Shown piece by piece: positions 30,856-49,628 of a DNA stretch of 64,000 bases. The notes below the pieces were generated by a model. The model was not told the origin of the DNA. It was given only the letters and a program-made list of their open reading frames with translations, and ran no database searches. This stretch comes from Conexibacter arvalis (GTDB lineage Bacteria > Actinomycetota > Thermoleophilia > Solirubrobacterales > Solirubrobacteraceae). Where the stretch lies: the NCBI RefSeq assembly GCF_014199525.1, contig NZ_JACHNU010000003.1:1-64000 (forward strand), given 5' to 3'. The position numbers and the translations under genes were made by a program. The first letter of the stretch is position 1. The number at the start of each line of letters is the position of its first letter.

Positions 30856-30970
30856 TTTGGGTTGCTCCTTGGAACTTGGTTGGGGATCGCCTACTGGGCG
30901 AACCTCGGAAATCTATCTCAGTTCCGCGTTTCGCGTCAGCTTGAAACGACGCGCGGCGGAATTTCCCTGC

Positions 30971-33073
<2,103 letters not shown>

Positions 33074-33116
33074 TGGCTCGGTTTCTACTCGCGGTCTCGT
33101 CGTCGGCGAAAGGCAC

Positions 33117-33140
33117 AAAAATGGCCCCAGCGGGGCCCGG
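33117..33140 (-). terminator. Intrinsic terminator in the fusA leader
   Basis: On the minus strand GGCCCC-GCT-GGGGCC is followed by ATTTTTG: an all-GC 6-bp stem, triloop and five T residues (33117-33121). This is the only hairpin I found in the window with a clear T-tract, and it lies upstream of the fusA start, not downstream of a gene. Confidence 0.7.
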
Positions 33141-33173
33141 TCATGACTGAGATGTCTTCCCGGGGCTCGTGCT

Positions 33174-33194
33174 CTAGTTCGTCGAAGTCTCCAT
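33174..33194 (-). CDS. Candidate leader peptide METSTN upstream of fusA
   Basis: ATG 33192-33194 opens six codons (Met-Glu-Thr-Ser-Thr-Asn) then TAG. GGAGG at 33204-33208 ends 9 nt before the ATG, better than the fusA site itself. The ORF ends 34 nt before the terminator stem, so a ribosome at its end would cover the GAGCCCC segment that can compete for the terminator. No conservation data are available. Confidence 0.4.
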   Translation of the reverse strand: METSTN

Positions 33195-33257
33195 GGGTCG
33201 TGACCTCCGAGTCTGGAGCCGGGCGCAAGCGCGCACGCCTCCGGGAGGCGGCGAATG

Positions 33258-33266
33258 AATATAGCA
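33258..33266 (-). promoter_or_regulatory. Extended -10 promoter (TGC-TATATT) for fusA
   Basis: TATATT at 33258-33263 with TGC directly upstream (33264-33266) fits the extended -10 class, which needs no strong -35. The predicted start near 33251 gives a leader of about 178 nt. Upstream of rpoB (TGC-TATCTT) and rpsL (TGC-TAGCAT) the same form recurs. Confidence 0.55.
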
Positions 33267-33335
33267 AAGGCGCGCGAGTCGCTCGGTGCGCATTGGGTTT
33301 TCGCCCCCTGGGGGCGAGCGGCCGATTAACGACGA

Positions 33336-33360
33336 CGCGCCGCTGTCTGCCAGCGGCGCG
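33336..33360 (-). terminator. Hairpin after rpsG
   Basis: Perfect 10-bp arms CGCGCCGCTG (33336-33345) and CAGCGGCGCG (33351-33360) with a 5-nt loop, 30 bp after the rpsG stop. No T-tract. Confidence 0.55.
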
Positions 33361-33389
33361 CGGAGTTGCGGCGAGATGCGCGCGGAGCG

Positions 33390-33860
33390 CTACCAGCGGT
33401 AGTGCGCGAAGGCCTTGTTGGCCTGCGCCATGCGGTAGATGTCGTCCTTGCGCTTGTAGGCGCCGCCCTGCTGCGACTGGGCGTCGAGCAGCTCGTTGGC
33501 GAGGCGCTGCGCCATCGTCTTCTCGCGGCGCTGACGGGCGAACAGCACCAGCCAGCGGACGGCGAGCGTGCGGGCGCGGCGCGGCTGCACCTCGACCGGC
33601 ACCTGGTAGGTGGCACCGCCGACGCGGCGGGAGCGGACCTCGAGCGACGGGGTGAGCGCCTTGACCGACGCCTCGAGCGCCTCGATCGGGTCTCTGCCGG
33701 TGCGCTCGGCGAGGATCGCCAGCGCGTCGTAGACGATGCGCTCGGCGGTGGACTTCTTGCCGTCCAGCATCACCTTGTTGATGACCTGCTGGACGAGGCG
33801 GGAGCGGTGGAGGGCGTCCGGCTCGATCGGCCGGATCGACGCGGCAGCGCGGCGGGGCAT
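33390..33860 (-). CDS. rpsG: 30S ribosomal protein S7
   Basis: This 156-residue S7 has the conserved [18 protein letters not shown] region near residue 79 and [12 protein letters not shown]. It nucleates the 30S head. Its ATG overlaps the rpsL TAA (TAATG). Confidence 0.97.
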   Translation of the reverse strand: MPRRAAASIRPIEPDALHRSRLVQQVINKVMLDGKKSTAERIVYDALAILAERTGRDPIEALEASVKALTPSLEVRSRRVGGATYQVPVEVQPRRARTLAVRWLVLFARQRREKTMAQRLANELLDAQSQQGGAYKRKDDIYRMAQANKAFAHYRW

Positions 33861-34255
33861 TACTTCGCCTTCACCCCGTACTGCGAACGGGCCTTCTTGC
33901 GGTCGCTGACGCCGGCGGCGTCGAGCGTGCCGCGCACCACCTTGTAGCGCACGCCCGGGAGGTCCTTGACGCGGCCCCCGCGGACGAGCACGACGGAGTG
34001 CTCCTGAAGGTTGTGACCCTCGCCGGGGATGTAGACGGTGACCTCCATCCCGTGGGTCAGCCGGACACGAGCAACCTTGCGGAGGGCCGAGTTCGGCTTC
34101 TTCGGCGTCGTCGTGTAGACGCGCGTGCAGACGCCGCGACGCTGAGGCGCGGCGACCTTGGTCTTGCGGCCTCTGCCGGACTTGAGGCCCGGCGTAGCGA
34201 GCTTCTTCTTCGGCGTCTTGCGGCCCTTGCGGACAAGTTGGCTGGTAGTCGGCAT
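33860..34255 (-). CDS. rpsL: 30S ribosomal protein S12
   Basis: This 131-residue decoding-centre protein has [19 protein letters not shown], with the lysine whose change gives streptomycin resistance in other species left intact, and [21 protein letters not shown] chose ATG 34253-34255 ([11 protein letters not shown]). There is no Shine-Dalgarno; an extended -10 ends 10 nt upstream, which suggests a leaderless or nearly leaderless mRNA. It follows ald by 40 bp. Confidence 0.97.
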   Translation of the reverse strand: MPTTSQLVRKGRKTPKKKLATPGLKSGRGRKTKVAAPQRRGVCTRVYTTTPKKPNSALRKVARVRLTHGMEVTVYIPGEGHNLQEHSVVLVRGGRVKDLPGVRYKVVRGTLDAAGVSDRKKARSQYGVKAK

Positions 34256-34265
34256 GTGGCGCGGA

Positions 34266-34274
34266 ATGCTAGCA
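34266..34274 (-). promoter_or_regulatory. Extended -10 promoter (TGC-TAGCAT) for rpsL
   Basis: TAGCAT at 34266-34271 with TGC at 34272-34274. The predicted start is only a few bases before the rpsL ATG. Lies in the 40-bp ald-rpsL spacer, so rpsL can be expressed separately from the metabolic block. Confidence 0.5.
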
Positions 34275-34295
34275 GCGTTGGGCCGGTCGCAGGTC

Positions 34296-35426
<1,131 letters not shown>

Positions 35427-35490
35427 CGGAACCTCGCCTTCCTCGCACTCGCGGGCTGTGCGACGGAGTGTTTCCGATGAGCGGCGGGTT

Positions 35491-37146
35491 CTAGTCGCGT
35501 ACCAGCTCGCGGCCGCGCAGCGCCAGCCAGAACTCGATCCGGTCGCGCGCGCTGCCCATGCTGCGGCCGGTCAGCTCCTCGACGCGGCGGATCCGGTAGC
35601 GGAGCGTGTGGCGATGGCAGTAGAGCCGCTTGGCGGCGCGCTCCCACTGGCCGTTCTCCTCGATGAACGCCTCCAGCGAGCGCATCAGCTCGCCGCCGTA
35701 GGCGCCCTCGCTCTCCTCGATCGGCGACAGGATCGAGTCGCAGAACAGCCGCAGCGCGTCGTCGTCCTGCAGCGACAGCAGCAGCTGGAAGGAGCCGAGG
35801 TCGCGGTAGGTCGCGACCGTCGTCCGCGCCGACGCGCCGTCGGCGGCGCCGCGGTCGACGTCGCCGTCCCCGTGCGGCTGCGCGAGCGCCAGCGCCTCCA
35901 GCGCGCAGCGGGCCTCGTGGAAGGCGCGCCGGGCGTCGGCGCTGTCGACGGCGCGGCCGGCGCCCAGCCTCAGCGACGCGCCGAGCGTGCGCGTCGCGCG
36001 CTCGGCGATCCGGCGCGCGAGCGCGAACAGCTCGTCCTCGTCGTAGCCGGGGACGAGCGCGCCGACGAGCCCGTCGTGGACCGCCACGAGCCCGTCGGCC
36101 GCCTCGCTGCGCAGCGCCGCGCCGAGCGCCGCCTCGGCCGCCGCCAGCCCGCCGGCGCCGGGCCGCGGCGGCGTCAGGACGATCACGCCGACGCGGGCGC
36201 CGAGGCCGAACGGCTCCAGCCGCCGCTTCAGGTCGGGACCGCGCAGCTCGCCGCTGACGACCGCCGACAGGACGTCGCCGGCGAGCCGCCGCTCGGTGTC
36301 CTCGGCGACGCGCCGGCGCAGCAGCTCGAGCGCGACGATCGTGACCGCCTGGTGGAGCGTGAGCCGATCGAACTCGGTCAGCGCGCCGCCGTCCTTCGCC
36401 GCCACCAGCCACGCCTGCAGCAGCGGGGCGCCGTCGGCCTCGCCGTCGCGTCGGCCGCCGGCGCCGACCGGCAGCGCGAGCGCGCGGCCGCCGAAGGCGC
36501 CGGCGCTCGGCGCGAATCCGCGGCGGCCGCCGGCGTCGGGGCCGCCGCGCGTCCGCTCGCGCAGCTCCTTCTCCAGCGAGGCGACCGTCTCGTCGTCGAC
36601 CTCGGCGCGGAAGGAGCGCTGCGCCAGCAGCCCGCCGCGCGCGTCGAAGACGAGCACGGCGCCGCCGATCAGGGTGGCGAGCGCGCCGGCGACGGCGTCG
36701 ATGCCGCGCTCGGAGAGGACGATCCGCTCGAGCCGCTCGTGCGCGGCGATCGCGCGGCGCAGGACCGCGTACTGCTCGTTGACCAGCCGGCTGAAGGCCG
36801 TCTCGGTGATCGCGATGAACGGGACCGCGTAGGGGATCTCGTACAGCGGCAGCCCGCGCTCGGCGGCCGCCTCGACGAGCGCCTCGGGGACCCGCTCGTG
36901 CGCGAAGCCGGTGCCGAAGCCGAGCCCGGCGAGGCCGTGGTCGGCGAGCCGCAGCACGAACGCCCGCTGCCTGTCGGCCGAGCCGAGCTGCATGCCCGTC
37001 GTCAGCAGCAGCTCGCCGCCGGAGAGCCACGGCGTCGGGTCCTCCAGCTCGGTGATGTGCACCCAGCGCACCGGGGCGTCGATCCCCTGCTCGCCCGCGA
37101 GCAGACGGATGTCGATGTCGCGGAACAGCTCGCGAACGGTCAGCAC
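35491..37146 (-). CDS. PucR-family transcriptional regulator (CdaR/PucR type)
   Basis: This 551-residue regulator has the PucR N-terminal domain (VRELFRDIDIRLLAGEQG, WVHITELEDPTPWLSGGELL, residues 3-48), a long middle region and the C-terminal PucR helix-turn-helix (ENGQWERAAKRLYCHRHTLR YRIRRVEELTG). Such proteins are ligand-responsive activators of purine, amine or amino-acid catabolism. GTG start with AGGAGAGGG upstream. It sits between the aminotransferase (17 bp) and ald (64 bp), so local control of that pair is the best guess. Confidence 0.9.
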   Translation of the reverse strand: MLTVRELFRDIDIRLLAGEQGIDAPVRWVHITELEDPTPWLSGGELLLTTGMQLGSADRQRAFVLRLADHGLAGLGFGTGFAHERVPEALVEAAAERGLPLYEIPYAVPFIAITETAFSRLVNEQYAVLRRAIAAHERLERIVLSERGIDAVAGALATLIGGAVLVFDARGGLLAQRSFRAEVDDETVASLEKELRERTRGGPDAGGRRGFAPSAGAFGGRALALPVGAGGRRDGEADGAPLLQAWLVAAKDGGALTEFDRLTLHQAVTIVALELLRRRVAEDTERRLAGDVLSAVVSGELRGPDLKRRLEPFGLGARVGVIVLTPPRPGAGGLAAAEAALGAALRSEAADGLVAVHDGLVGALVPGYDEDELFALARRIAERATRTLGASLRLGAGRAVDSADARRAFHEARCALEALALAQPHGDGDVDRGAADGASARTTVATYRDLGSFQLLLSLQDDDALRLFCDSILSPIEESEGAYGGELMRSLEAFIEENGQWERAAKRLYCHRHTLRYRIRRVEELTGRSMGSARDRIEFWLALRGRELVRD

Positions 37147-37163
37147 CTGCGGTCCCTCTCCTC

Positions 37164-38540
37164 TCAGCCGACGCGCATGCGCCGGCCGGCCTCGGCGAGG
37201 ACCGGCCGCAGCATGCCCTCGATCTCCTCGAACTCCTGCGGGCCCGCGATCAGCGGCGGCGACAGCTGGACGACCGGGTCGCCGCGGTCGTCGGCGCGGC
37301 AGATCAGGCCCGCTCTGTGCAGCTCCACGTCGAGGAAGCCGTGCAGCAGAACGGCGGCCTCCTTGGCGCTGAAGGTCGTCTTCTCGTCGCGGTCCCTGAC
37401 CAGCTCGATCGACTGGAAGTAGCCGGCGCCGCGCACGTCGCCGACGATCGGCAGGTCGCGCAGCGACTCCAGCATCGCCCGCAGCCGTCCCTCGTGCTCG
37501 CGCACGTGCTCGAGGATCCCCTCCTGCTCGTAGGCGTCGATCGCGGCGAGCGCGACGGCGGCCGCGACCGGGTGGCCGGCGAAGGTGAAGCCGTGCAGGA
37601 ACGACACGTCGCCCTCCATGAACGGCTCGGCGACGCGGTCGGAGGCGATCAGCGCGCCCATCGGCGCGACCGCGCCGGTCAGCCCCTTGGCGGTCGTGAT
37701 CATGTCGGGCGCGAAGTCGTAGCGCTGGCAGCCGAACCACTCGCCGACGCGGCCCCACGCGCAGATCACCTCGTCGGAGATCAGCAGCACGTCGAACTCG
37801 TCGCAGATCTCGCGCACGCGGCGGAAGTAGCCGTCGGGCGGCGTGAACGTGCCGCCGGCGTTCTGGACCGGCTCCATGATCACCGCGGCGACGGTCTCGG
37901 GCCCCTCGAACAGGATCCGCTCGCGCACCGCCTCCGCCAGCGACGCCGGCGAGACGCCGGGCGGCAGCCGGTAGACGTTGGTGTTCGGGACGTGGCAGCC
38001 GCCCGGCGTCAACGGCTCGAAGGGGACGCGCAGCGGCGTGATCCCCGTCGCCGACAGCGCTCCCATCGGCGTGCCGTGGTAGGCGACCTCGCGTGCGATC
38101 ACCTTCGTCTTGTTCGGGTTGCCCGTCAGCTTGTGGTACTGGCGCGCGAGCTTCAGCGCCGACTCGACCGCCTCGCCGCCGCCGCTGGTGAAGAAGACGC
38201 GGTTGAGGTCGCCGGGGGTCAGCGACGCGATCCGCGCCGCCAGCTCGATCGCGCGCGGGTGGGCGTAGGACCAGGTCGAGTAGAAGTCGAGCTCCTTCGC
38301 CTGCTCGGCGCCGGCCTGCGCGAGGTCGGCGCGGCCGTGGCCGAGGTTGCAGCAGAAGAGCGCGGAGAGTCCGTCGAAGTAGCGGCGGCCGTGCTCGTCG
38401 AAGACGTGGCAGCCCTCGCCGCGGACGATGATCGGCACCTCGGCACCGGCGTACGCGCCCATGCGGGTGAAGTGCATCCAGAGGTGGCGTCTCGCCAGCT
38501 CCTGGAGCGTCGCCGCAGCCTCTCTCTCCGTCGTCGCCAT
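37164..38540 (-). CDS. Class III PLP aminotransferase (omega-amino acid:pyruvate type)
   Basis: This 458-residue enzyme has YFDGLSALFCCNLGHGR near residue 53, the PLP phosphate-binding SGGGEAVESALKLAR near 122, LLISDEVICAWGR near 258, and Schiff-base lysine K285 in TTAKGLTGAVAPMGA. This pattern fits beta-alanine, taurine or polyamine:pyruvate transaminases, and the neighbouring alanine dehydrogenase supports pyruvate as acceptor. The donor is not determined. GGAGGG precedes the ATG. Confidence 0.9.
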   Translation of the reverse strand: MATTEREAAATLQELARRHLWMHFTRMGAYAGAEVPIIVRGEGCHVFDEHGRRYFDGLSALFCCNLGHGRADLAQAGAEQAKELDFYSTWSYAHPRAIELAARIASLTPGDLNRVFFTSGGGEAVESALKLARQYHKLTGNPNKTKVIAREVAYHGTPMGALSATGITPLRVPFEPLTPGGCHVPNTNVYRLPPGVSPASLAEAVRERILFEGPETVAAVIMEPVQNAGGTFTPPDGYFRRVREICDEFDVLLISDEVICAWGRVGEWFGCQRYDFAPDMITTAKGLTGAVAPMGALIASDRVAEPFMEGDVSFLHGFTFAGHPVAAAVALAAIDAYEQEGILEHVREHEGRLRAMLESLRDLPIVGDVRGAGYFQSIELVRDRDEKTTFSAKEAAVLLHGFLDVELHRAGLICRADDRGDPVVQLSPPLIAGPQEFEEIEGMLRPVLAEAGRRMRVG

Positions 38541-38558
38541 CGCCGCATCACCCTCCGG

Positions 38559-38573
38559 ATCGGATAAGCCGAT
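38559..38573. promoter_or_regulatory. Inverted repeat ATCGG-N5-CCGAT upstream of the aminotransferase
   Basis: Perfect 5-bp arms 19 bp from the start codon, between the ribosome-binding site and a weak promoter candidate (TTTGTA-17-TTATCC, minus strand). A possible PucR or other operator. Confidence 0.3.
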
Positions 38574-38665
38574 TCGCCGCTTCGTACAAAGGTACTCCGC
38601 GACGGGGCCGGGGCGAAGCGCGGCGCGCTCGCGGTCGGCCGGGCTCAGGCGACGGCGCGCGGCGA

Positions 38666-39547
38666 TCAGGCGACGGCGGCGCCTGGCCTGGCGGCGCGGA
38701 CCGGCGCCGGCGTCAGCGCGGCGGCGACGACGACCAGCACGAACGCGAGCGCCTGGGCGGCGATGCCGAGCGCGTCGCCCGGCAGCGGGTCGCCGAAGAC
38801 GATGATGCCGCCGGAGATCCCGGCGATGTTGGCGGCCGTGCCGGTGAAGGCGATCACCGGGACGGCCTCGCCCTCCTGCAGCGCCTTGGCGGAGGCGTAG
38901 AAGGCGGCGATCGACGCGGCGACGGCGACGGCCGTCCACGGCGTCGCGAGCAGCGCCAGCAGGCCGTCGTCGGCGGCGATCCCGGTCAGCGCCTTGAGCG
39001 CGACGTCGGAGACGCCGAACAGCAGGCCGGCGGCGGCGGCGAGCATCACGCCATGGTGATGGTCGGGCGCGCCGATCCGCTTGCCCATCACGAGCAGCCC
39101 GCCGACCGCGACGAGGCCGGCCTCGAAGGCGATCATCCCCGGCAGCGAGAACTGCGACTGCGCGTCATGGACCGCCGGCAGCGTGAGGCCGAGCAGCACG
39201 AGGCCGAGCGCGGTGCAGCCGAGCCCGATCCACTGGCGCGGACCGACCGAGAAGCCGAAGATCCGCTCGGCCATCACCGCGAGCATCACGACGCCGCCGG
39301 CCAGCACCGTCTGCACGACCGACATCGGCGCGACCGCGAGCGCCGCGACGTGGAGGATCCACGCCAGCAACGCGACGCCCATGCCGATCGCGAACCAGCG
39401 CGAGCGGAACAGCCCCGCCGCGGAGCGCAGCGGGTGGCTGACGTGGACGGCGGGTGCGGCGCAGGCGCCGCGGTGCTTGTACAGGAACGCGAGGTTCGTG
39501 GTGAACGCGCAGATCAGCGCAAGCAGGATGCCAAGATAAATCGTCAT
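38666..39547 (-). CDS. DMT-superfamily transporter, NIPA/EamA-like
   Basis: This 293-residue protein has nine or ten hydrophobic segments and no large soluble domain. The end-to-end repeat organisation (AAWILHVAALAVAP-like first half; FGVSDVALKAL and AFTGTAANIAGISGGIIVFGDPL in the second) resembles the NIPA magnesium/DMT group. The substrate is unknown. It is 125 bp upstream of the aminotransferase and could import the amino donor. Confidence 0.75.
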   Translation of the reverse strand: MTIYLGILLALICAFTTNLAFLYKHRGACAAPAVHVSHPLRSAAGLFRSRWFAIGMGVALLAWILHVAALAVAPMSVVQTVLAGGVVMLAVMAERIFGFSVGPRQWIGLGCTALGLVLLGLTLPAVHDAQSQFSLPGMIAFEAGLVAVGGLLVMGKRIGAPDHHHGVMLAAAAGLLFGVSDVALKALTGIAADDGLLALLATPWTAVAVAASIAAFYASAKALQEGEAVPVIAFTGTAANIAGISGGIIVFGDPLPGDALGIAAQALAFVLVVVAAALTPAPVRAARPGAAVA

Positions 39548-39710
39548 AAATCGAACTGAGGCAGGATCAGCGACCGGCCCCCGAGAAGCTCCTCACGCTG
39601 CGTCTTCGGCAGCGCGAGTGACCGACTTGAGGCCCTCCCGAGCACGAAGCAGGGTAGCGGCCGTTGCTGAACGACGCACGGCGAAACGTTCGGCTCGATC
39701 ATTTCGACAC

Positions 39711-40196
39711 ATGCAGCAGCCTGTCCTCTTCGTCGACGTCGACGGCGTGATCTCGCTCTTCGGCTTCGAGGCCGATGCCCCGCCGCCAGGGCGCTTCCAG
39801 CTCGTCGACGGAATCCCGCACTACCTTTCGGCCACTGCCGGCGAACACCTGCGCCGGCTGTCGTCGCAGTTCGAGACGGTCTGGTGCACCGGCTGGGAGG
39901 AGAAGGCGCCCGAGCATCTCCCCCACGCGCTCGGGCTGCTCGATGCATACCCTCATCTCACCTTCGCGCGCAGTCCCCGCCAGGCGCATGCGCACTGGAA
40001 GATCGGCGCGATCGACGCCTATGCCGGCGCACGCCCGCTCGCCTGGATCGACGACGCGCACGACGACGAATGCGGCGCGTGGGCGCGAGCGCGCGAGCAG
40101 GCCGGCGCGCCGACGCTCCTGGTCACGACCGATCCCGCGACCGGCATCGCCGCCGCCCACGTCGAGGCGCTGACCGCCTGGGCGGCGCGGCTGTAA
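39711..40196 (+). CDS. HAD-superfamily-like protein
   Basis: This 161-residue protein begins LFVDVDGVISLFGF, so the HAD motif I aspartates are D9 and D11. TGWEEKAPEHL near residue 62 and LAWIDDAHDDE near 109 fit motifs II and IV of a compact, cap-less HAD fold. Phosphatase activity is plausible but substrate unknown. It is the only plus-strand gene between 10,100 and 52,353, convergent with rpoC and divergent from the NIPA-like gene. I chose ATG 39711, since upstream in-frame sequence is Arg-rich and unlike a domain. Confidence 0.75.
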   Translation: MQQPVLFVDVDGVISLFGFEADAPPPGRFQLVDGIPHYLSATAGEHLRRLSSQFETVWCTGWEEKAPEHLPHALGLLDAYPHLTFARSPRQAHAHWKIGAIDAYAGARPLAWIDDAHDDECGAWARAREQAGAPTLLVTTDPATGIAAAHVEALTAWAARL

Positions 40197-40240
40197 GCGC
40201 GGGGACGCGCTGACGCGACAGGCGGCGGCCGCTGAAACGG

Positions 40241-40268
40241 CGACGGCCGCCCCGTGGGGCGGCCGTCG
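40241..40268. terminator. Perfect 13-bp hairpin between rpoC and the HAD gene
   Basis: Arms CGACGGCCGCCCC (40241-40253) and GGGGCGGCCGTCG (40256-40268) with a 2-nt loop. GTTTC follows on the minus side after a few bases. Likely bidirectional terminator of the rpoBC operon. Confidence 0.75.
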
Positions 40269-40288
40269 TGCGAAACGCCGAGCGCCTC

Positions 40289-40310
40289 CGCGCCGGGCTG
40301 CGCCGGCGCG
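40289..40310. terminator. Second hairpin after rpoC
   Basis: Arms CGCGCCGG (40289-40296) and CCGGCGCG (40303-40310) with a 6-nt loop, 15 bp from the rpoC stop. Acts in tandem with the hairpin at 40241-40268. Confidence 0.5.
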
Positions 40311-40325
40311 GGGCGGTCTGCGCGC

Positions 40326-44396
<4,071 letters not shown>

Positions 44397-44445
44397 TCGA
44401 ATCCCGTGTGTTGGAAGGTGGAGAGCGTGATTCCGGGAGCGCCGG

Positions 44446-44468
44446 GCCCGGCCGCGGGGCGGCCGGGC
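44446..44468 (-). promoter_or_regulatory. Hairpin in the rpoB-rpoC spacer
   Basis: Perfect 10-bp arms GCCCGGCCGC (44446-44455) and GCGGCCGGGC (44459-44468), 3-nt loop. Probably an RNA stability or ribosome-spacing element, since rpoC has no promoter of its own that I can see. Confidence 0.45.
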
Positions 44469-44482
44469 TCAGCGCGGCCGGA

Positions 44483-48070
<3,588 letters not shown>

Positions 48071-48130
48071 GACGGCGACTCCTCGGGCGGTCGAGAGGCG
48101 AGCAGAGGAAGCGCGAGAGCGCGACCAGCA

Positions 48131-48139
48131 AAGATAGCA
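48131..48139 (-). promoter_or_regulatory. Extended -10 promoter (TGC-TATCTT) for rpoBC
   Basis: TATCTT at 48131-48136 with TGC at 48137-48139. The start would be near 48124, giving a leader of about 54 nt to the TTG start. Confidence 0.5.
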
Positions 48140-48340
48140 CAGGGCATCGCTGCCCTCGCGCGGGGCTGTCAGCGCTCACGGACCCCACCCGCGAGACCGC
48201 GTATGTGGCGCGATCTCGAACCTGCTGGGCGGCTGCGACTATCGGCCGACCGCCGGATTGTACCGGGGCCGGCAAGATCGGGCGATCTGGCGCCGGACGC
48301 CTCCCGCGGCCGTATGGCCTGCGCCGCCCGGAACGACGAA

Positions 48341-48366
48341 GGGCCGGCTCCTTGCGGAGCCGGCCC
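48341..48366 (-). terminator. Terminator hairpin after rplL
   Basis: Perfect 11-bp arms GGGCCGGCTCC (48341-48351) and GGAGCCGGCCC (48356-48366), loop TTGC; followed on the minus strand by TTCGTCGTTCC. 31 bp after the rplL stop. Confidence 0.7.
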
Positions 48367-48397
48367 CTCGTGCAACAGCTGCTGGCGCTGTCGGCTC

Positions 48398-48784
48398 TTA
48401 CTTGAGCTCGACGCTGGCGCCGGCCTCCTCGAGCTCGGCCTTGAGCTTGTCGGCCTCGTCGCGCTCGATGCCCTCCTTGACGGGCTTCGGGGCCTCGTCG
48501 ACGAGCGCCTTGGCCTCCTTCAGACCGAGGCCGGTCGCCGCGCGGACGACCTTGATGACCTGGATCTTCTTGTCGCCGGCGCCGGTCAGGATGACGTCGA
48601 CGGTCGAGGACTCCTCGCCGCCGCCGCCGTCACCGCCGGCCGCGCCGCCGCCGGCCGCCGGGGCCGCCGCGGCGACGGCCGTCGCCGACACGCCGAACTC
48701 CTCCTCGAGCGCTCTGATGCGCTCGGCCAGCTCGAGCACGGAGATGCTCTTCAGCTCGTCGATCCACTCCTGCGTGGTCGCCAT
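48398..48784 (-). CDS. rplL: 50S ribosomal protein L7/L12
   Basis: This 128-residue stalk protein has an N-terminal dimer helix ([20 protein letters not shown]), a Gly/Ala hinge and the factor-binding domain ([33 protein letters not shown]). It is 1 bp after rplJ. Confidence 0.97.
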   Translation of the reverse strand: MATTQEWIDELKSISVLELAERIRALEEEFGVSATAVAAAAPAAGGGAAGGDGGGGEESSTVDVILTGAGDKKIQVIKVVRAATGLGLKEAKALVDEAPKPVKEGIERDEADKLKAELEEAGASVELK

Positions 48785-48785
48785 G

Positions 48786-49478
48786 TCAGTCCTCCTTCGC
48801 GTCGGAAGCGCCGGCTTCCGCCGCGTCCTCCGTCTGGTCAGTGGTGGGGGTCGAATCGGTGTCGCCGCCGGAGGCGTCGGCCTCCGGGGCGGGGGCGGCC
48901 TCGGCGGGAGCCGCGGCCTCCGTCTCGGCAGGCGCCTCGGCGGCCGGAGCCGCGTCGCCGCCGACCAGGCCCTGGTCCGCGATCGCTCTGAGCTGGATCG
49001 CGACGCCCGAGATGAGCGCGTTGAGCGAGCGGGCGAGGCCGTTGAGCGGCGAGGCGACGACGCCGACGAGCTGCCCGTAGAGCACCTCGCGCGACGGGAG
49101 CTTCGAGATCGCTCTGATCTCGTCGGGCGAGACGGCCTTGCCGTCCATCAGGCCGCCCTTGAACTCCAGCACCTGCGTCTCTCTCTGCGCGTCGCTGAGC
49201 GCCTTCGCGGCCGCAGCCGCGTCGCCGCGCACGAACGCGAGCGCCGTCGGACCCGTGAGGATCTCCTTCAGCGCCTCGGCGCCGGCCTTGTCGGCCGCGC
49301 GCTCAGTCAGCGAGTTCTTGACGACGCTGAGCGTCGTGTCCGACGCGCGCAGTCTCGTGCGCAGGTCGGCGACCTGGCTGACCGTGATGCCGCGGTAGTC
49401 GACCGCGAAGACCGCCGAGGAGGATTCGATCTCCCCGGCGATCCGGTCGATGACCGCCGCCTTCTCGTTTCTGTTCAT
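48786..49478 (-). CDS. rplJ: 50S ribosomal protein L10 with an acidic C-terminal extension
   Basis: This 230-residue L10 anchors L7/L12 dimers. The core is ordinary ([33 protein letters not shown]). After the L12-binding helix (near residue 170) come about 55 Ala/Glu/Asp/Pro residues ending GASDAKED. The 150-bp leader upstream resembles an L10 autoregulatory leader. Confidence 0.96.
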   Translation of the reverse strand: MNRNEKAAVIDRIAGEIESSSAVFAVDYRGITVSQVADLRTRLRASDTTLSVVKNSLTERAADKAGAEALKEILTGPTALAFVRGDAAAAAKALSDAQRETQVLEFKGGLMDGKAVSPDEIRAISKLPSREVLYGQLVGVVASPLNGLARSLNALISGVAIQLRAIADQGLVGGDAAPAAEAPAETEAAAPAEAAPAPEADASGGDTDSTPTTDQTEDAAEAGASDAKED

Positions 49479-49628
49479 GTCAGGTCACTCTCTTCCGGAA
49501 ATGCGAAACGCCCGCGCGGAGGCGGGCGTCGAGCGGCGGGCCGAGAGCGGCCCGGGGCGTCCGATGCTCCGCCTGCCCCGGACTTACGTGGTCGCCGGGG
49601 GTCTCTGGCAGCGCGTCTCTGGAACGGG
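49479..49628 (-). ncRNA. Candidate L10 leader (rplJ autoregulation)
   Basis: The rplA-rplJ spacer folds into three consecutive stems on the minus strand: CCGGGGC/GCCCCGG (49552-49558 with 49575-49581), CGGGCCG/CGGCCCG (49537-49543 with 49548-49554) and the terminator-like stem at 49508-49529. The first two share bases 49552-49554 and cannot both form fully, as expected of a switch. L10-L7/L12 binding to such leaders is established in many bacteria; the kink-turn itself is not certain here. Confidence 0.55.
49508..49529 (-). terminator. Attenuator-like hairpin before rplJ
   Basis: Perfect 8-bp arms ACGCCCGC (49508-49515) and GCGGGCGT (49522-49529), loop of 6. The minus strand continues TTCGCATTTCC, a broken T-rich tail. 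30 bp upstream of rplJ. Confidence 0.5.

Larger units (their letters stand above)
33074..33389 (-). promoter_or_regulatory. fusA leader: promoter, mini-ORF and attenuator-like terminator
   Basis: In direction of transcription this region holds the post-rpsG hairpins (33336-33360, then TCGCCCC/GGGGCGA at 33301-33317), an extended -10 (33258-33266), a palindrome CGCCTCC-G-GGAGGCG (33236-33250) near the predicted RNA 5' end, GGAGG (33204-33208), a six-codon ORF (33174-33194) and a terminator (33117-33140), followed by 43 nt to fusA. GCCCC just after the mini-ORF stop could pair with the GGGGC terminator arm, and CCCGG with CCGGG, giving alternative folds. CTCC at 33215-33218 could also pair with GGAG of the mini-ORF ribosome-binding site. 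Confidence 0.55.
48071..48397 (-). promoter_or_regulatory. rplL-rpoB spacer: terminator, then rpoB promoter
   Basis: This 327-bp gap contains a perfect terminator hairpin just after rplL (48341-48366), about 200 bp with no feature I can assign, a GGGCA-GCGA-TGCCC hairpin (48142-48155), and an extended -10 (48131-48139) before the short rpoB leader. The common rplJL-rpoBC transcription unit therefore seems to be split in two here. Confidence 0.6.

Noticed and set aside
33085-33267. 60-codon minus-strand ORF through the fusA leader starting with TTG
   Set aside because: Its start lies inside the -10 element and has no ribosome-binding site. The six-codon ORF in another frame has a far better context.
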